A stretch of DNA of 64,000 nt. Origin: Balanoglossus misakiensis (taxonomy: Eukaryota > Hemichordata). Of the stretch, positions 23,401 to 34,332 are shown one piece after another. The stretch lies in NCBI GenBank assembly GCA_040954595.2, contig CM082577.2, positions 5,580,001 to 5,644,000 on the forward strand. The letters run 5' to 3'. The stretch's first letter is position 1. Each line of letters opens with the position of its first letter. The notes below the pieces were generated by a model, which did not search any database, was not told the origin of the DNA, and saw nothing but the letters and a program-made list of their open reading frames with translations. A program made the translations under genes and the position numbers.

Positions 23401-26400
23401 GTGATCACTGGACACGCTGGCTCCGTGCGATGTGTCTTCATTGATGAGGACAGGAACTTTGTGCTGAGTGGAAGTTACGATACCAGTATTCGGTAAGAGT
23501 GATGGGAATACGTTCAGATTTTTTATCGCTTTTGGACCAGATCATTGTGTTGAGAAGGTTAAAGTCACATTTGAAGGGGGTATGAAAGTAATGGTTAATC
23601 TTGAGATAACTACTCTCATAACAATCCACTCCACCATTTTTCTTATATGACATTTAATTAACTCTTGACCTCATATTCACATTTCAGATGCTGGGATTTA
23701 GATACGGGTCACTGCTTGAAGATATTCCGTGGTCATCGTAACACAGTGATGTGTTTAGATATGTCGGGCGATCGAATTGTATCGGGCGGGAAAGACAATG
23801 CTGTCAAAGGTAAGCTGGGACTGGCTATACAAATCTTTCACACTATATCAATATAAAAGACAGAATTAAACTTTCCTGAAGTATGCATGTAAATATAATA
23901 ATCATAAAAGATTATTTATAATAATTCTTTTCTTTATGAGGTATTGTGTGTTTTGAAAGTCTGCCATGGCCTCGTGATAATGGAGACATCAGACTTTTTT
24001 TCATCACATACCGATGCTGTATTGTACTGTATTGCATTTCAGTATGGAATTACCTCAGTGGCAAGTGTCAACGTACGTTCAAGCACAAGAATCAGATTTT
24101 GGCTGTGGTCATCAAAAACGACAGAGTGGTCAGTGGATGCGAGGGAGGCAAGGTCAAAGTGTGGGATATCCCGTCGGCTACTCTCATCAAGGTGAGATAA
24201 TAATCCTCAATGCTTGCAGTGTATGTGTGCCTGTGTGAATTAACCATGGCTAATTCACACCTCAATAACTCATAGGTTGACTGAGTCCCACTGTGGTCAA
24301 ATTCCTCAATAGGGCAAAGTCACACCCTAACACTTCCTGCAATGTTGATTCATTCTATTGGGCGAGTGGACTGGCTGTTACTATGACAATGAATTGTTTT
24401 GCTGTTTTTACTTCTAAATAATTGTTGGTGTTTCTTTCAGAAACTTGATGGTCACCATGGTCCAGTGACCAGTGTGAAGATGGACGAATGGCACATAGTG
24501 ACTGCGAGTAAGGACTGCTATGCCTTGACTTGGAGTAATATTGGAAATCATAAAAAATGTCTGACTGCACTCAGACACCCCAAGTAAGTAGGCATGAATA
24601 ACTGCTCTCAGACCTCCCCTACTAAGTTAAGTGGGCCTATTAGGCACCCTAAGTGGGTGTGGGTGACTGCTCTCAGACACCCCAAGTGGATGTGGGTAAC
24701 TGCTCTCAGACACCCCAAGTGAGTGGGCTGTTGCATTTGGACAGCCTAAAGGAGTGTGTATAAACTGCTGTAGTCAGACACCCATAATAAATGCACAAGG
24801 ATAATTCAGGCCAATTAGCAGTCAGAGCTGTGCTACTTCTTATGGCAACTCAAAGAGCTTAAAATGCAACTCATCTTTACTTTTTTGTCGCAGGGAAGTG
24901 CTGTGCATTGAGATGTCGTACCTGCGTTTGATCACTGGATGTGCCGACGGCAAATTGCGGATCTGGCACTGCTTGAAGGGAGAGTGTCTGCGGGTGATGA
25001 GGGGAAATAGTCGATCGGATCCTGTGGACACCATTCAGTGTTGTGGGGACAGGTGAGTAGTACTAACATATCACATCTGTGTCATGAAATGTCAGTGTTT
25101 GGATCTGTCGTTCATTTCTCTTGTGGGGATACATCTTTAGAGCAGTGAACCAGACACCTTTTTTTACCACTGTGCAACATTACATCAGCCATCAGATGAT
25201 CATTGCAGGATCATGTACAACCCCACCAAAAAACACCCCATCTAAACAACACATCACTATTGGTAACATAGTCAAATGTAGAGTAATACATCAGAATGGT
25301 TAATTATCATAATTGTCATATTGGAAAGATGTTTCTGTGTCTTATTTCACCCAAAATGAAAAGTTGCTGGTTCCAGTCCTGAAATAAATTTTTGTCCCCA
25401 GTTTCATTCTGTACATTGACTTGCCATTGAAATGACTGTTTCATCTCCCGAAATAACCGGCAAAATTATTATTTTTTATCTCGACACAGAATGTTACTGA
25501 ACACCGTCAATACTCTGCTGGTGTTCAACTTCGAGCCTGTGGACTGGGACTACACCCTCGACAGCGAGAAGATAGAAATACTGACGTACACCAACAACTA
25601 CTCGGACGCCCCGCTTCGACAGCATAATTATTCGTATGTCCGGGCCAACCGCATGGAACGCACGGGGGCCGCCAACCCCAAAATCATCCACCACTCCAAA
25701 AACGAGCCGGCGCCCAGCTCCTTGGTGTACCTCAAGTACGCGCAGATGCCGCACAGCACCCGGGGGCTCAGCGCCAAGACGATGAGGCGGGCGGCTTTCA
25801 TACAGAAGACCATGAAAGACGTGGAGTTGACGAACAGTCTGAAGGGGAGCGTCTACCACAACGTTCAGGGGCATCGCCCCACCACGGCCGACACGGTGTG
25901 GACTAACGTTTCGACCGGCGCCCCCGCTTCAGCAATGACGAAATCCGGCGCCTTGTTGCGACCGGAGACCGCCGAGACGAGGGTCACGACTCTGACGGGG
26001 AGGCCCAAGTCGAACACGGAGAGCGTCGTTTCCAGGCCCGTGACGTCCTTCTCGACGCAGAGCGGGAAACACGGCAAGAAGTCGGTAACGCTTCCCGAGA
26101 GGGGTCACAGCGCTCCGGCCAAAATGCACAGTCTTCACTGGGGAGGGCAGTCAGACTTTGACCGAGACGAAACACTGTCCGTGTTGGAAGCGCGAGCCCT
26201 GCACAGGTCGTACATGCGGACTAAAGACCGAGCCACGCCCAGGGACAAACTGCTGCTCGTACACAACGCCATCGAAACCTCGAAGAACACCACCAACGAG
26301 GTGGTCCGCAATACAACGGCAAACAGTCAAGATATCGAGTACGTCGTCGAGAAACAGACGGAGAAGAAAAGAGTACACGTGACCACCGGCGACGAGGCGT

Positions 26401-27158
26401 TCGAGGGCCTGGCGCAGGGCAGCAGGCCAGACACGGCGTTCAGCGACGCGAGCTCGTATCAATCATTTACACCGCAGAAAGTGACTACCTTGGAGACCGT
26501 CGTCACTCCGCTGGAATCGGTGCCCCTGGACGCCTCGCCGTACCTCAGCATGTTCTCGAGGACCGTCCAGTCGACCATTCCGAAACCGGTCCTCCTGCGA
26601 CCCCAGACGGCCAAGTCAAAGGTCATCAAACAGTCCACCATTTCCAACACGGGGGAGGAGACGAAGTCCGTGGTGCAAGACCTGTCGAGAATGAGGCGGT
26701 CCAAGAGCGTGGGCGCCATGCCCAGCACGCCCCACGCATTCGGAATGGCCGCCAGCACCAAGAAAACGAAGACGAACGTCTTCACCACGACAAGTACCGA
26801 ACCCATGGTCATGGTTCCCATGTTCATGCACGGACCCAGCCGGATCGAGCCGGGATACTGCAGCAACGAGCGCCCCGCCTCTCGTCCGCACACCGCTTCG
26901 TCGCGAGCCACGACAACGGTGTCCATCAAAGATCCGCTGAGAGTCGGCGGTCCGTCCAGTTTCCAACTACGCACCCGCCAACAGACGGAGGAGTACCTCG
27001 AAAAGATCAAAAAGATTCAAGAGAAATACATGAAGGAGAGGGAGGGCAGAGGGAAGAGAGAACAGCAGCAGGCGTGGAAGTTGAAAGCAAAAGGCCTCAC
27101 CCACGTCGACTTCAGTAAGCGACCGACACCTGTGGCACCTGAAATCGGTGAATATTGA
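10205..27158 (+). CDS. FBXW10: F-box/WD-repeat protein 10 (FBXW10)
   Basis: Nine exons: 10205-10742, 17757-18235, 21573-21814, 23289-23492, 23688-23809, 24043-24191, 24441-24583, 24894-25052, 25490-27158, in consistent phase, 1234 aa (human about 1050). F-box/WD proteins are substrate receptors of SCF (SKP1-CUL1) ubiquitin ligases; the FBXW10 substrate is not known to me. The N-terminus has paired CxxC (CGECESCKL) and the family signatures HTKEWF and WFANSKYWTKANY. An acidic linker precedes the F-box at about residues 280-325 (HRDFIRDLPVHLAKYVLSFL). The strongly conserved TIEERNVYCGTYNV leads into about six WD40 blades (about 420-690; for example GHAGSVRCVF and LSGSYDTSIRCWDL). The roughly 550-residue tail is low-complexity, basic and Ser/Thr-rich, ending in a coiled coil. 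The start at 10205 is the first ATG and matches the human N-terminal spacing; the frame is open upstream to a GTG at 10133, which is unlikely to be used. Confidence 0.93.
12196..12209. promoter_or_regulatory. RFX X-box-like site
   Basis: GTTACCATGGCAAC is a full two-half-site X-box (GTTACC-AT-GGCAAC), the target of RFX factors that drive ciliary genes. The strict 14-mer is rare by chance in 64 kb. It lies in FBXW10 intron 1, 2 kb after exon 1; what it controls is unknown. Confidence 0.55.
13671..13813. mobile_element. 143-bp near-perfect inverted repeat (MITE-like hairpin)
   Basis: The left arm (13671-13735) begins AGCAATAAAACACCCCCAGC and the right arm (13748-13813) is its reverse complement with only a few mismatches, around a 12-nt loop. 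In an intron this would fold into a hairpin of about 65 bp. AT-rich TATAATATAAT-type ends continue beyond it, so it may be the core or one end of a larger foldback element. Confidence 0.8.
13814..13982. mobile_element. Possible second small TIR element next to the hairpin
   Basis: The segment starts ATTATATTATGCC and ends with the inverse of ATTATATTATACC, so it has short AT-rich terminal inverted repeats of about 13 bp with one or two mismatches. It contains GACCAATCAAATAGCG. It could be the remainder of the same foldback element. The AT-rich ends make chance possible. Confidence 0.35.
16029..16138. promoter_or_regulatory. Pair of X-box-like sites
   Basis: ATTTCCATGGCAAC (16029-16042) and GTTTCCATGGCAAC (16125-16138) share the core TTTCCATGGCAAC and are 96 bp apart in the same orientation. 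A weaker one, GCTGCCTAGCAAC, is at 15526-15538. All lie in FBXW10 intron 1. Confidence 0.45.
19388..19420 (+). repeat. (TTTA)n microsatellite
   Basis: About seven TTTA units with a TTTG interruption, in FBXW10 intron 2. Confidence 0.9.
20373..20449 (+). repeat. (CAGA)n microsatellite
   Basis: About nineteen CAGA/GACA units with one GGCA variant at the 3' end. Open frames across it on both strands are repeat artefacts. Confidence 0.95.
21258..21332 (+). CDS. Candidate alternative first coding exon of FBXW10
   Basis: A GC- and CpG-rich patch carries an ATG followed by 25 open codons (MSRHGCGTRPKLSVQLLATA...) ending in an AAG|GTAGGA donor in phase 0, the phase needed by the next exon at 21573. 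Splicing would give a protein lacking the N-terminal and F-box exons but keeping the WD40 domain. An X-box-like site lies 176 bp upstream. I do not recognise the peptide; this is a hypothesis from phase and composition. Confidence 0.25.
21815..23288 (+). other. FBXW10 intron 3
   Basis: AT-rich intron, phase 2, with short CA/CACATG-rich stretches around 22130-22210 and G/T-rich repeats around 22850-23100. No exon or structured element is supported. Confidence 0.75.
24562..24775 (+). repeat. Degenerate tandem repeat duplicating an exon end and splice donor
   Basis: The end of the exon (CTGCACTCAGACACCCCAAG, donor GTAAGT at 24584) is echoed in the following intron: copies near 24609, 24666 and 24700 read CTGCTCTCAGAC followed by CACCCCAAGTGGAT and CACCCCAAGTGAGT, with a spacing of about 34 bp between the last two. 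The copy at 24717-24724 keeps a good donor (AA|GTGAGT). Confidence 0.7.
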
Positions 27159-29194
27159 GAAAAAAAAACAAATCATGCAAATATGGACTGCTGTTAATAT
27201 TTTTATCTTTTGAATACTGAGGTTTTCACTGAAGAAAACAATTTATCATTGATCAGAGTTTTGTAAGCAATATAACACATTTTACAAATGAAGGAGAAAG
27301 CAGCTATTTTCATGAAATGTATCATTACGTGTTTTGTAGATCGAAAATGAAGTCTATTTTCAATTTGTAACATTTTTGTAATAAAATCAGTGCAAGTCAG
27401 TTGATTCATTGAGTAAATAAACAACAGTGATTGTTGTAAGTTGTAGACTGTTCGTCTTAGCCCCAAAATACATTCTAGTTGAAATGAAACGGGACCCAAA
27501 TGTATGGTGGCATTATTGTCGCGGCAATGCCAAATTTTTAGTCAGTGTAAATATTTGTTTGTATCTATAGCTGTAAATATGTGTTATTGTAAATTAAGAA
27601 GCCTCCATTGGTCATGTAGTGTCGCACCACTTTTTATGACCAAGTGTTTTTTTGTTTTTGTAGAGCCATTTACACAGTATCGCTCTCATGCACTGTGAGT
27701 CTTATACATGGTTGTACATTGTTCAGTGTGTGATGGGAAAGATGCTGCACATTCCAATGTAATTTTTTAAAACACTTTTGTACAGATATATGATTAACTG
27801 GTAATAGAGAGGTTTAGTTTTTTTCCTCACAACACCAGTGTGGACAACTTCCAAAGTGCCTTTCATTAAAAACAATAATGCTCTTGCGACATTCAACGTT
27901 TTAAAACCCCACTGAGTTGCGAAGTGCATTTTCACCTTGTCAGTTTCAGCAGCTCATTCCAGTGAGCAATTAAATCACACAAAATGTAGTCAAAGTAGTT
28001 CTTCAAGTTGGGAAGACGTGTTGTTAAATTTGAACTGACCAAATAAAATTGACTGCTAACTGAAGTGGAATGCGACTATTTTATTAGGTTCAATTTGCCA
28101 TATGTGCATATGCCAATAGAATTTGTTTGTGTAGGCTGGAATATATGTATCTGTATGGTTGTCTGTCTGTCTGTGTACTGCACTGTACATCTATGTTAAT
28201 ATCCCTGGGTTGATTGATACATGTTGTGTATTATGTAGAGAATGAAACCACAAAGCCTTACCTATTTTTATGCAGCATTTTATTGCCTTCAAAAGCCAAC
28301 TGTATTAATACTAATTACAATACAGTAATTAAAGACGATATCTAAACTCTGTACTGTCAATGTAAATGTCATCTGAAGGAAAATCGAGCAGATTTTATGC
28401 AACAGTATAAACGCCTGTGCAAAACTGTCCTCAGTCATGAGAGGATATGAATACTAAAAAAATGTTCATATATTTATTGTCAGGACAAACACTTTCTTCT
28501 TGTAAATACATGCGTTCCATTACCAGATCACACTGATGAAAACGGTAGTGCAACGTTAAAAGTAAATTTGTACAGGAGGTAAAAAACCACTGAGTACAAA
28601 AGCTAAAAAATCACAGACAATATGGAAAAAGTGACCATATAAATTCTATTCATAGATACCACATTATTATTGCAACATGTATGCACTCTTTCTGTGCACT
28701 TCACCAATTTAAAAACAATGTCATTTTTAAAAGCTAAAACAGCTACGATTGCATTCGGCAGACTTTAATATCAGTGATTTTTCAGTATTCGGCATTTGTT
28801 AATCATGTGGTGGAAAGGTTTTCACTTTATAATTAATTTTACAGAAAAAGTTATGTACATCGGCAATTGTTCAATCCAGCTGCGTCATAAGAACGGTTTT
28901 CCGGTGACGATATTGCATCACTCACTGTGTGTGATTTCTACTTTTGAGTTGGCATAATTTGGGTCTAAAAAATATTTGATATAAATATTATTATATCTCT
29001 GCATATACAATTGTAGGTACTGGCATAAACATACTGAAGCCTTTCACCGTCATAGTTCAGTGGTCGGTATGATTGAATCTCTCTGGTGACACTTTTGATG
29101 GTGATACACCCAGATGACCTCTCTGGAGACACAGCGCCCTCAACGACTCAATGCATTAAACCTTTCTGCAGAGAATCTTCATGTGCTGCATCAT
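27159..29194. other. Convergent 3' region of FBXW10 and the TMEM130-like gene
   Basis: The interval between the two stop codons should hold both 3'UTRs. On the + strand AATAAA occurs at 27380-27385, 27416-27421 and 28042-28047. On the - strand AATAAA (plus-strand TTTATT) occurs near 28274 and 28471. The two transcripts may end close together. No coding exon is supported. Confidence 0.6.
27416..27421 (+). terminator. Candidate FBXW10 polyadenylation signal
   Basis: AATAAA about 260 bp after the FBXW10 stop codon, with another at 27380. Which one is used cannot be told from sequence. Confidence 0.4.
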
Positions 29195-31876
29195 TCAGAT
29201 TGTGAAACTTGCAGAAGGTCTCATCCCCGGCTTATCCAACAGAGGTGTCTTTTCGGGAGACTGTCTGTCTCTCTTGAATCCTGACGGTGACGGGACCATC
29301 AGGGCGATGGAGTACAGTCCGTCCCGGTAGCTCCTACTTCTCCGGAAGTCGAAATCGGCCACTTCCACAAACTGCGCCCGTCTTGCCCGCACCACTTGTA
29401 GGATGGCAAACACAGCCACGAAGATGCTGCCAACCGTTGTCAGGAGCGCTAGCGACGTCACCGATGCAGTCACAAACGGCGGCCAGGGAGCTGATGGTAG
29501 ACAGAAGAGCCGTTTTGTGACATGCGGGTTTTGCGCAATGAGATTCTAGTCGGTCAGTCACACAATACAGTCACTCAAAACATTTCTAGCGTCATGACAA
29601 ATCATGTCATAATCAAGTCTGAGCCATGATCACTTTTTCTTGCACAATACTTCTTACAACTTGAGAAATTTCTTTTATCCAAACTCAGACGTAACATGGC
29701 TGATGATTTTTGCAGGAATACATAAATTGTCAGTATACATTATGGAAAATCTTACTGATACAAGAAAAGACGCAAACGTACGAACAAAAACACAGATAAA
29801 GGGTCAAAGATGAACTTACGTGGAATGACACTGATATCAAACTCAGCCAAATCCACACTGACGTCATTCTCTGCCCAGACACCAAAACAGTGCTGGCCCG
29901 TCGAATTGAAGTCAAGTTCAATGTCGTGACGACACCTCTCATGGAGGACTATCTCCTCACACAGGTCGCTCATGCTGTCGTTTTGGCTGGCTTCACACCC
30001 ACTTTCAGACAGCAGGTACCAACAAAGTGTCACTGGCAAACTGTAGGAAACAGAGAAACTTGTTCAAAAAAAACCCCAATACAGCTCCAATGTCACTCCT
30101 CATCATCTCTTTTATTACTTGAACAATTATAAACCGCATATAATTTCCACTTGCACTGCATCAGTGGTGTGACATATAAGGAAGACGTTGGTCAACACTT
30201 GCTATCAGTAGTCAGAGTTACGTCTCACTAACCTGCCATTGCATGACATGGTATAATTTGACCTGTCTCCCACGGTTACTTCAGAGCTGCCCAGTATTCT
30301 CAAGTCAGTGACTGAGTCTGAAAAATAAGAAGTTATATGAGTTAAAGCCAACATGAATTACAAGAATGTTCAATCCAAATGTGTCTCTATTTGTTGGGCG
30401 ATCGAATTTTGAGGCCACAGCTTGCGTCTAAGGTACCAGGAACCATTCCAGAACGGTTACCAGTGCAGATATTATACTCACCCATGAGTTTGATTTTCTG
30501 GTCCAAACGACCAGTCTTCACTGTATATACACCATGCTCCTGATGTGGCACCAGTGCTGTGATATTTACATTAATGTTGTAGACAGCTGCCTTTCCAAAA
30601 CTGTGGACTGTATTTGCCTGTGAAGAAAACAGTTACTGTTTACTTCAATGCGCAATAATTTCAGACCGACTCAGAGCTCCTACATTTCCACAGTGACTCA
30701 AAGAAACATATTCGTTTCAGGCATTCTTAATATTGCAATTCATTACCTGTGATGTGTTTTTTGAGAAACCGCGTCCAAAGTTCCATGTAAATGACATATT
30801 TGCCTCTCTGAAGTAACGGCTGGGATCATGAATCTCAGCCAGGAAGTCTATCTCTTGATTGGTTGCAAATGTCCACTGACTACTTGAAGTGACATTCTTC
30901 TGCGTAACGTCCAACAAACCAGTGATATACTCTGTGGAGAAAAGACACAGAACAATATTTTATACATGTAATGAATAATCAAATTACAATAAATTTGACA
31001 CTAGGTTGTTCATATGACTTTTTGTCTGATATCAACCCAGGAGGAAGTCATCTGCAAACATCAAAGGAGAACTTATTACCTGTGATTTCAAACAGTGTCA
31101 CATTGTGTGCTATTTTTCTGAAGGGTCTCCATGCTTGAAAGACATCCACTGTCATCGAATGAGTTCCCACGATGTTAAACTCTCCTTCCTCGTACTTTTC
31201 AGTGAGGCTAGTTTCATCGCTCGCAAACTGTGTCTGTTTCTGTTTGCCTGGTGTAGTCTGTTTCCACACATATCTATATTCTTCACCATCTGCAACTTCA
31301 TCTGGTAGGATTAGCCGGGCACGGAAAGTTGCACTGGCATCCAATATTGTGGGGCTGTCATTTTCTAAGATCAGAAGAGTATCTGCATCCTCAGCCGATG
31401 CTACAGAAGAACGAAATAAAAGTAACAATAGTAAGAACAGCAGGTACAAAATATATTGACTGGTTGACAAGAAGCAAGTGTGTTTAAAATGAGGTGAGAT
31501 TTTCATACACACTGTCAACAACATCAGCCTCTTTGAGTTTTACATGTATACTATACTATGACACACAAGTTTTGAAAGGGTTATCCGGCGACTGTTGTCA
31601 ACCTATGGGGTAACAGTATAGACCTACCAGTACCATATGCCCAACCCTAGTTAACAACACATTAAAGGAGGGAAATCCTTCTAAAACTGATGTGAGGACA
31701 CTGGAAAATGATCTGTGAACTTGCAGAATGTAGCAATTTCTTAAATAAACATTGACACCTTTACCTGATTTCGCAATGTTATTGTTGTCTTTTCCAAGTC
31801 CAACCACCGCTCCACCTCGGGTAAGGATTTGAACAGAAATCAAGAACACAGAAATTACACCGTCAGGCGATGGCAT
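29195..31876 (-). CDS. TMEM130: TMEM130-like, PMEL/GPNMB-family PKD-domain membrane protein
   Basis: Seven exons on the - strand: 31876-31765, 31400-31080, 30931-30747, 30617-30482, 30317-30233, 30040-29820, 29490-29195; phases agree, 451 aa (human TMEM130 about 435). Type I membrane protein: a hydrophobic N-terminus (VISVFLISVQILT) as signal peptide, an ectodomain with many N-glycosylation sequons (NVT, NMS, NIT, NYT, NGS, NST), a PKD domain recognised by SFTWNFGRGF and HSFGKAAVYNINVNI, a Cys-containing region (CWYLLSESGC), one transmembrane helix at about 364-387 and a tail with VEVADFDF. The tail has an acidic dileucine signal, EKTPLL (433-438), like those sorting PMEL and GPNMB to endolysosomes or melanosomes; such trafficking here is inference. 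The assignment to TMEM130 rather than another family member rests on size, PKD layout and the VEVADFDF tail as I remember it. Confidence 0.8.
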
Positions 31877-32237
31877 CTTTTAATGTCAGATCTTGTAACT
31901 ATCACTCACTAATCTTATGCCATGGTACTCGTCTGCCCACCAGCCTCGATACCTCTCTCAGCACAGGACGTGTGATGATGACCAGTACGTCCAGTTTAAT
32001 ATGTCCATTTCCTGCCATGCCATTGAGGGCGCTAATATATGTGTGTGTGTGTCATGTGACAAGTCAGGTGACTATGTTATCATGAAACGGTCAATGTACA
32101 TGTACATGTGTACACGCAGAATGGGAGCTTATGATTATGGGGTGCGTGACACACACACATATATAACATTATTATTCTTTTCTTACTCTACAGCCAATTT
32201 AGAAAGTAATATCAATATGTAGCTATAAGCATTGGCC
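31877..32237. promoter_or_regulatory. Bidirectional promoter region, TMEM130-like / LRRC14-like
   Basis: Only 361 bp separate the divergent start codons, so both promoters and 5'UTRs must fit here unless upstream non-coding exons exist. It contains a short GTGTGT run (32041-32050) and ACATGTACATGT around 32097. I see no clear TATA box or X-box. Confidence 0.55.
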
Positions 32238-34332
32238 ATGCATGTTTTGAAGAGCCTTGAAGACACTGACTACAGGTCCAGTGGTTGCACTCACAGAAAT
32301 CTGCACCATGCAAGGAGTTTATTGGATATCTGTGCTTCAGTGTTGGCAAGAGACCTGTCTGCCATCAAACATGCCGTTACCTTTCTACCTGCTGAATTAT
32401 ACGGGCCTCTGATGAGAGCATGTGTACTGGGCAACCATTTGCTGGTAGCCAGAGAATTATTGTGTCACTGGCCATTCCGGGTACTGGACTTCAAGCGCCT
32501 CATCCTTCCGACGGACAACGCAACCATTGACGCAACTAACCGTGAGAATTTAAAGAAAGCTTTCCAGGAATGTGGGAATTGCGTCGGATCTGTCATCATC
32601 TTGACGGTTGGTGAATTGAAAAACAAGATGCTGAAAGTTGTGGATATTTGTGACTTTGATCTTGGTATGCACAATTTTTCTTTCTCTGTCAGTGCAAAAC
32701 ACATTATACATATATATCTTCACTACTTTTCTGTAAAGTGGTGGCATTTCTAACATCTTCAGTTTGGAGAAAAAAATTAACCATGGTTTAGGATTTGGTT
32801 AAGGTGAAGGCAAACTATTCAAAATTCCTGGCAGTCTGTAGGCTTAGTAACACATTCATCCATATACTCTGCCGGTCATGTATTTGTTAAATCAAATGTA
32901 TTATATTTTTCTCTCAGATGAAGAAGTGACAAGTGTGATTTGTTCGACTGTGACAGCACCACTGATTGACAGAGATGGCTGCGACTACCTCCTATACTTG
33001 GCAGAGAAGGCTGTCAGACTGGAACCACTACCAGAACCACCAGCTGAAGGTAAATGCTTGGGCAGTTTCTAAAGTTTTATATTCAGGCCTTAAGTCAAAA
33101 CTAAGAGCATCAAATTCTATTCCATTTTTTTTTCTGCTGTTAGACCCTGTAATACTCAATGTGGACTGTGTTGTTGGAGAGAAGAATGTGGACGTGGTAA
33201 CCGTGGCAATGGCCGTACACCGGGTTTCTCCCATCAGCCTGAAGTGTCGCAAACTGACTGCCAGGCACATTGGATGCATGAAATTGATTGCATTGATCAG
33301 ATCTCTAGATCCGGATGTGAGTGTGCAATTCCCATATTATGGACCTGGGCCAATATTTACACTGTGTTTATTCCACTGGGATTATAGACGCATTGTCTTC
33401 GATTGGTCTTGAGATGAAGTTTGGTTAACTGATGTTCAGTAGACAGATTGGATAATGATGAATTTTCTGTTCACTTTACATGTAGTTTCCACATATTTTT
33501 AAACTAATCGGAAAAAAATCTTCACTTATGTCTTGTTTGTGTTGAATGTATATAGTATTGCCGAGGTGTGGATACCAGTATGAACAGCCTCCAGTGTGCC
33601 GGGCTCTTGAAGATCTTGCCGGATTTGGTCAAAGTCAGCAAGCTTGAAGCATTAGGTCTCAGCTACAATCTACTGGACTTCCGGTCAGAATCAGGCCCCG
33701 CTTCCCAGCGTGCGGCCAACTCGCTGGCGGACGCCCTCGCCCAACTGGAATGCCTGAAGAGGCTCGACCTCAGCAGCAACCGAATCGGCGGGTCGTTGAG
33801 GAGACTGCTCTCGAGCCTCCGCAGGCCCTTGGAGGGCCTCGACGTCAGCATGTGCGGGCTGAGGGAACGCGACTTGGCGTACTTGGGCAGCGGTGACTGC
33901 ACGAGGGCGCTGCGCGAACTCGACCTCAGTCACAACAACCTGTCGAGAGACCCAGAATCGGTCTATGCGATGATCAAGCGCGTCGAGGGCACCATCGAGC
34001 ATCTGTCCATGAACGGATGTCAGCTCTCCAAGATCGAAAACATTGGACCCCGACTGTCGCTCGCTTGCCAGAAATGCGTGAAGCTCAGGACGCTGAGACT
34101 CATTTATAACAGATTCCTGGAGAAAGACTGTCTGAAAATAATCCAGCAATGCACTGCGATGGCGATGATGGATAATGTGTCCATCTCAATACCTGCTGAT
34201 CTTTTTGATGAGGAAGGAAATGGCATTGAAGAGAGGAGAAAAGATTTCTTTGAGACTGTTGAGAAACATCTCAACTGTAAACGTCCGGGTGCAAGGCACA
34301 GAATCGTTCTGAACTTTGAAGAAGAATGCTAG
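32238..34332 (+). CDS. LRRC14/PRAME-family leucine-rich repeat protein
   Basis: Four exons: 32238-32664, 32918-33049, 33144-33316, 33556-34332; phases agree, 502 aa (human LRRC14 493, LRRC14B about 514). The ATG at 32238 (MHVLKSL) fits LRRC14-type N-termini; an in-frame TTG two codons upstream is not a likely start. The N-terminal block LYGPLMRACVLGNHLLVARE then LCHWPFRVLDFKRL matches the family's 'L...TWPF..L.F..L' signature, and KVVDICDFDL matches the next block. The long last exon encodes LRRs: LEALGLSYNLLDF, CLKRLDLSSNRIGG, PLEGLDVSMCGLRERDLAYL, ALRELDLSHNNLS, HLSMNGCQLS. Known for the family: PRAME-type proteins can act as CUL2 ligase receptors, and LRRC14 is reported to inhibit IKK signalling. 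Whether this is LRRC14, LRRC14B or an ancestral member cannot be settled here. Confidence 0.8.

Noticed and set aside
24232-24259. Small inverted repeat GTGTGAATTA...TAATTCACAC around CCATGG
   Set aside because: Ten-bp arms are too short to call an element or a functional hairpin.
26459-27010. 183-codon frame on the - strand
   Set aside because: It is a shadow of the long, GC-rich, stop-poor last exon of FBXW10, with no separate signals.
32232-32237. TTG start two codons before the LRRC14-like ATG
   Set aside because: The ATG at 32238 follows immediately and gives the family-like MH-x-L start.
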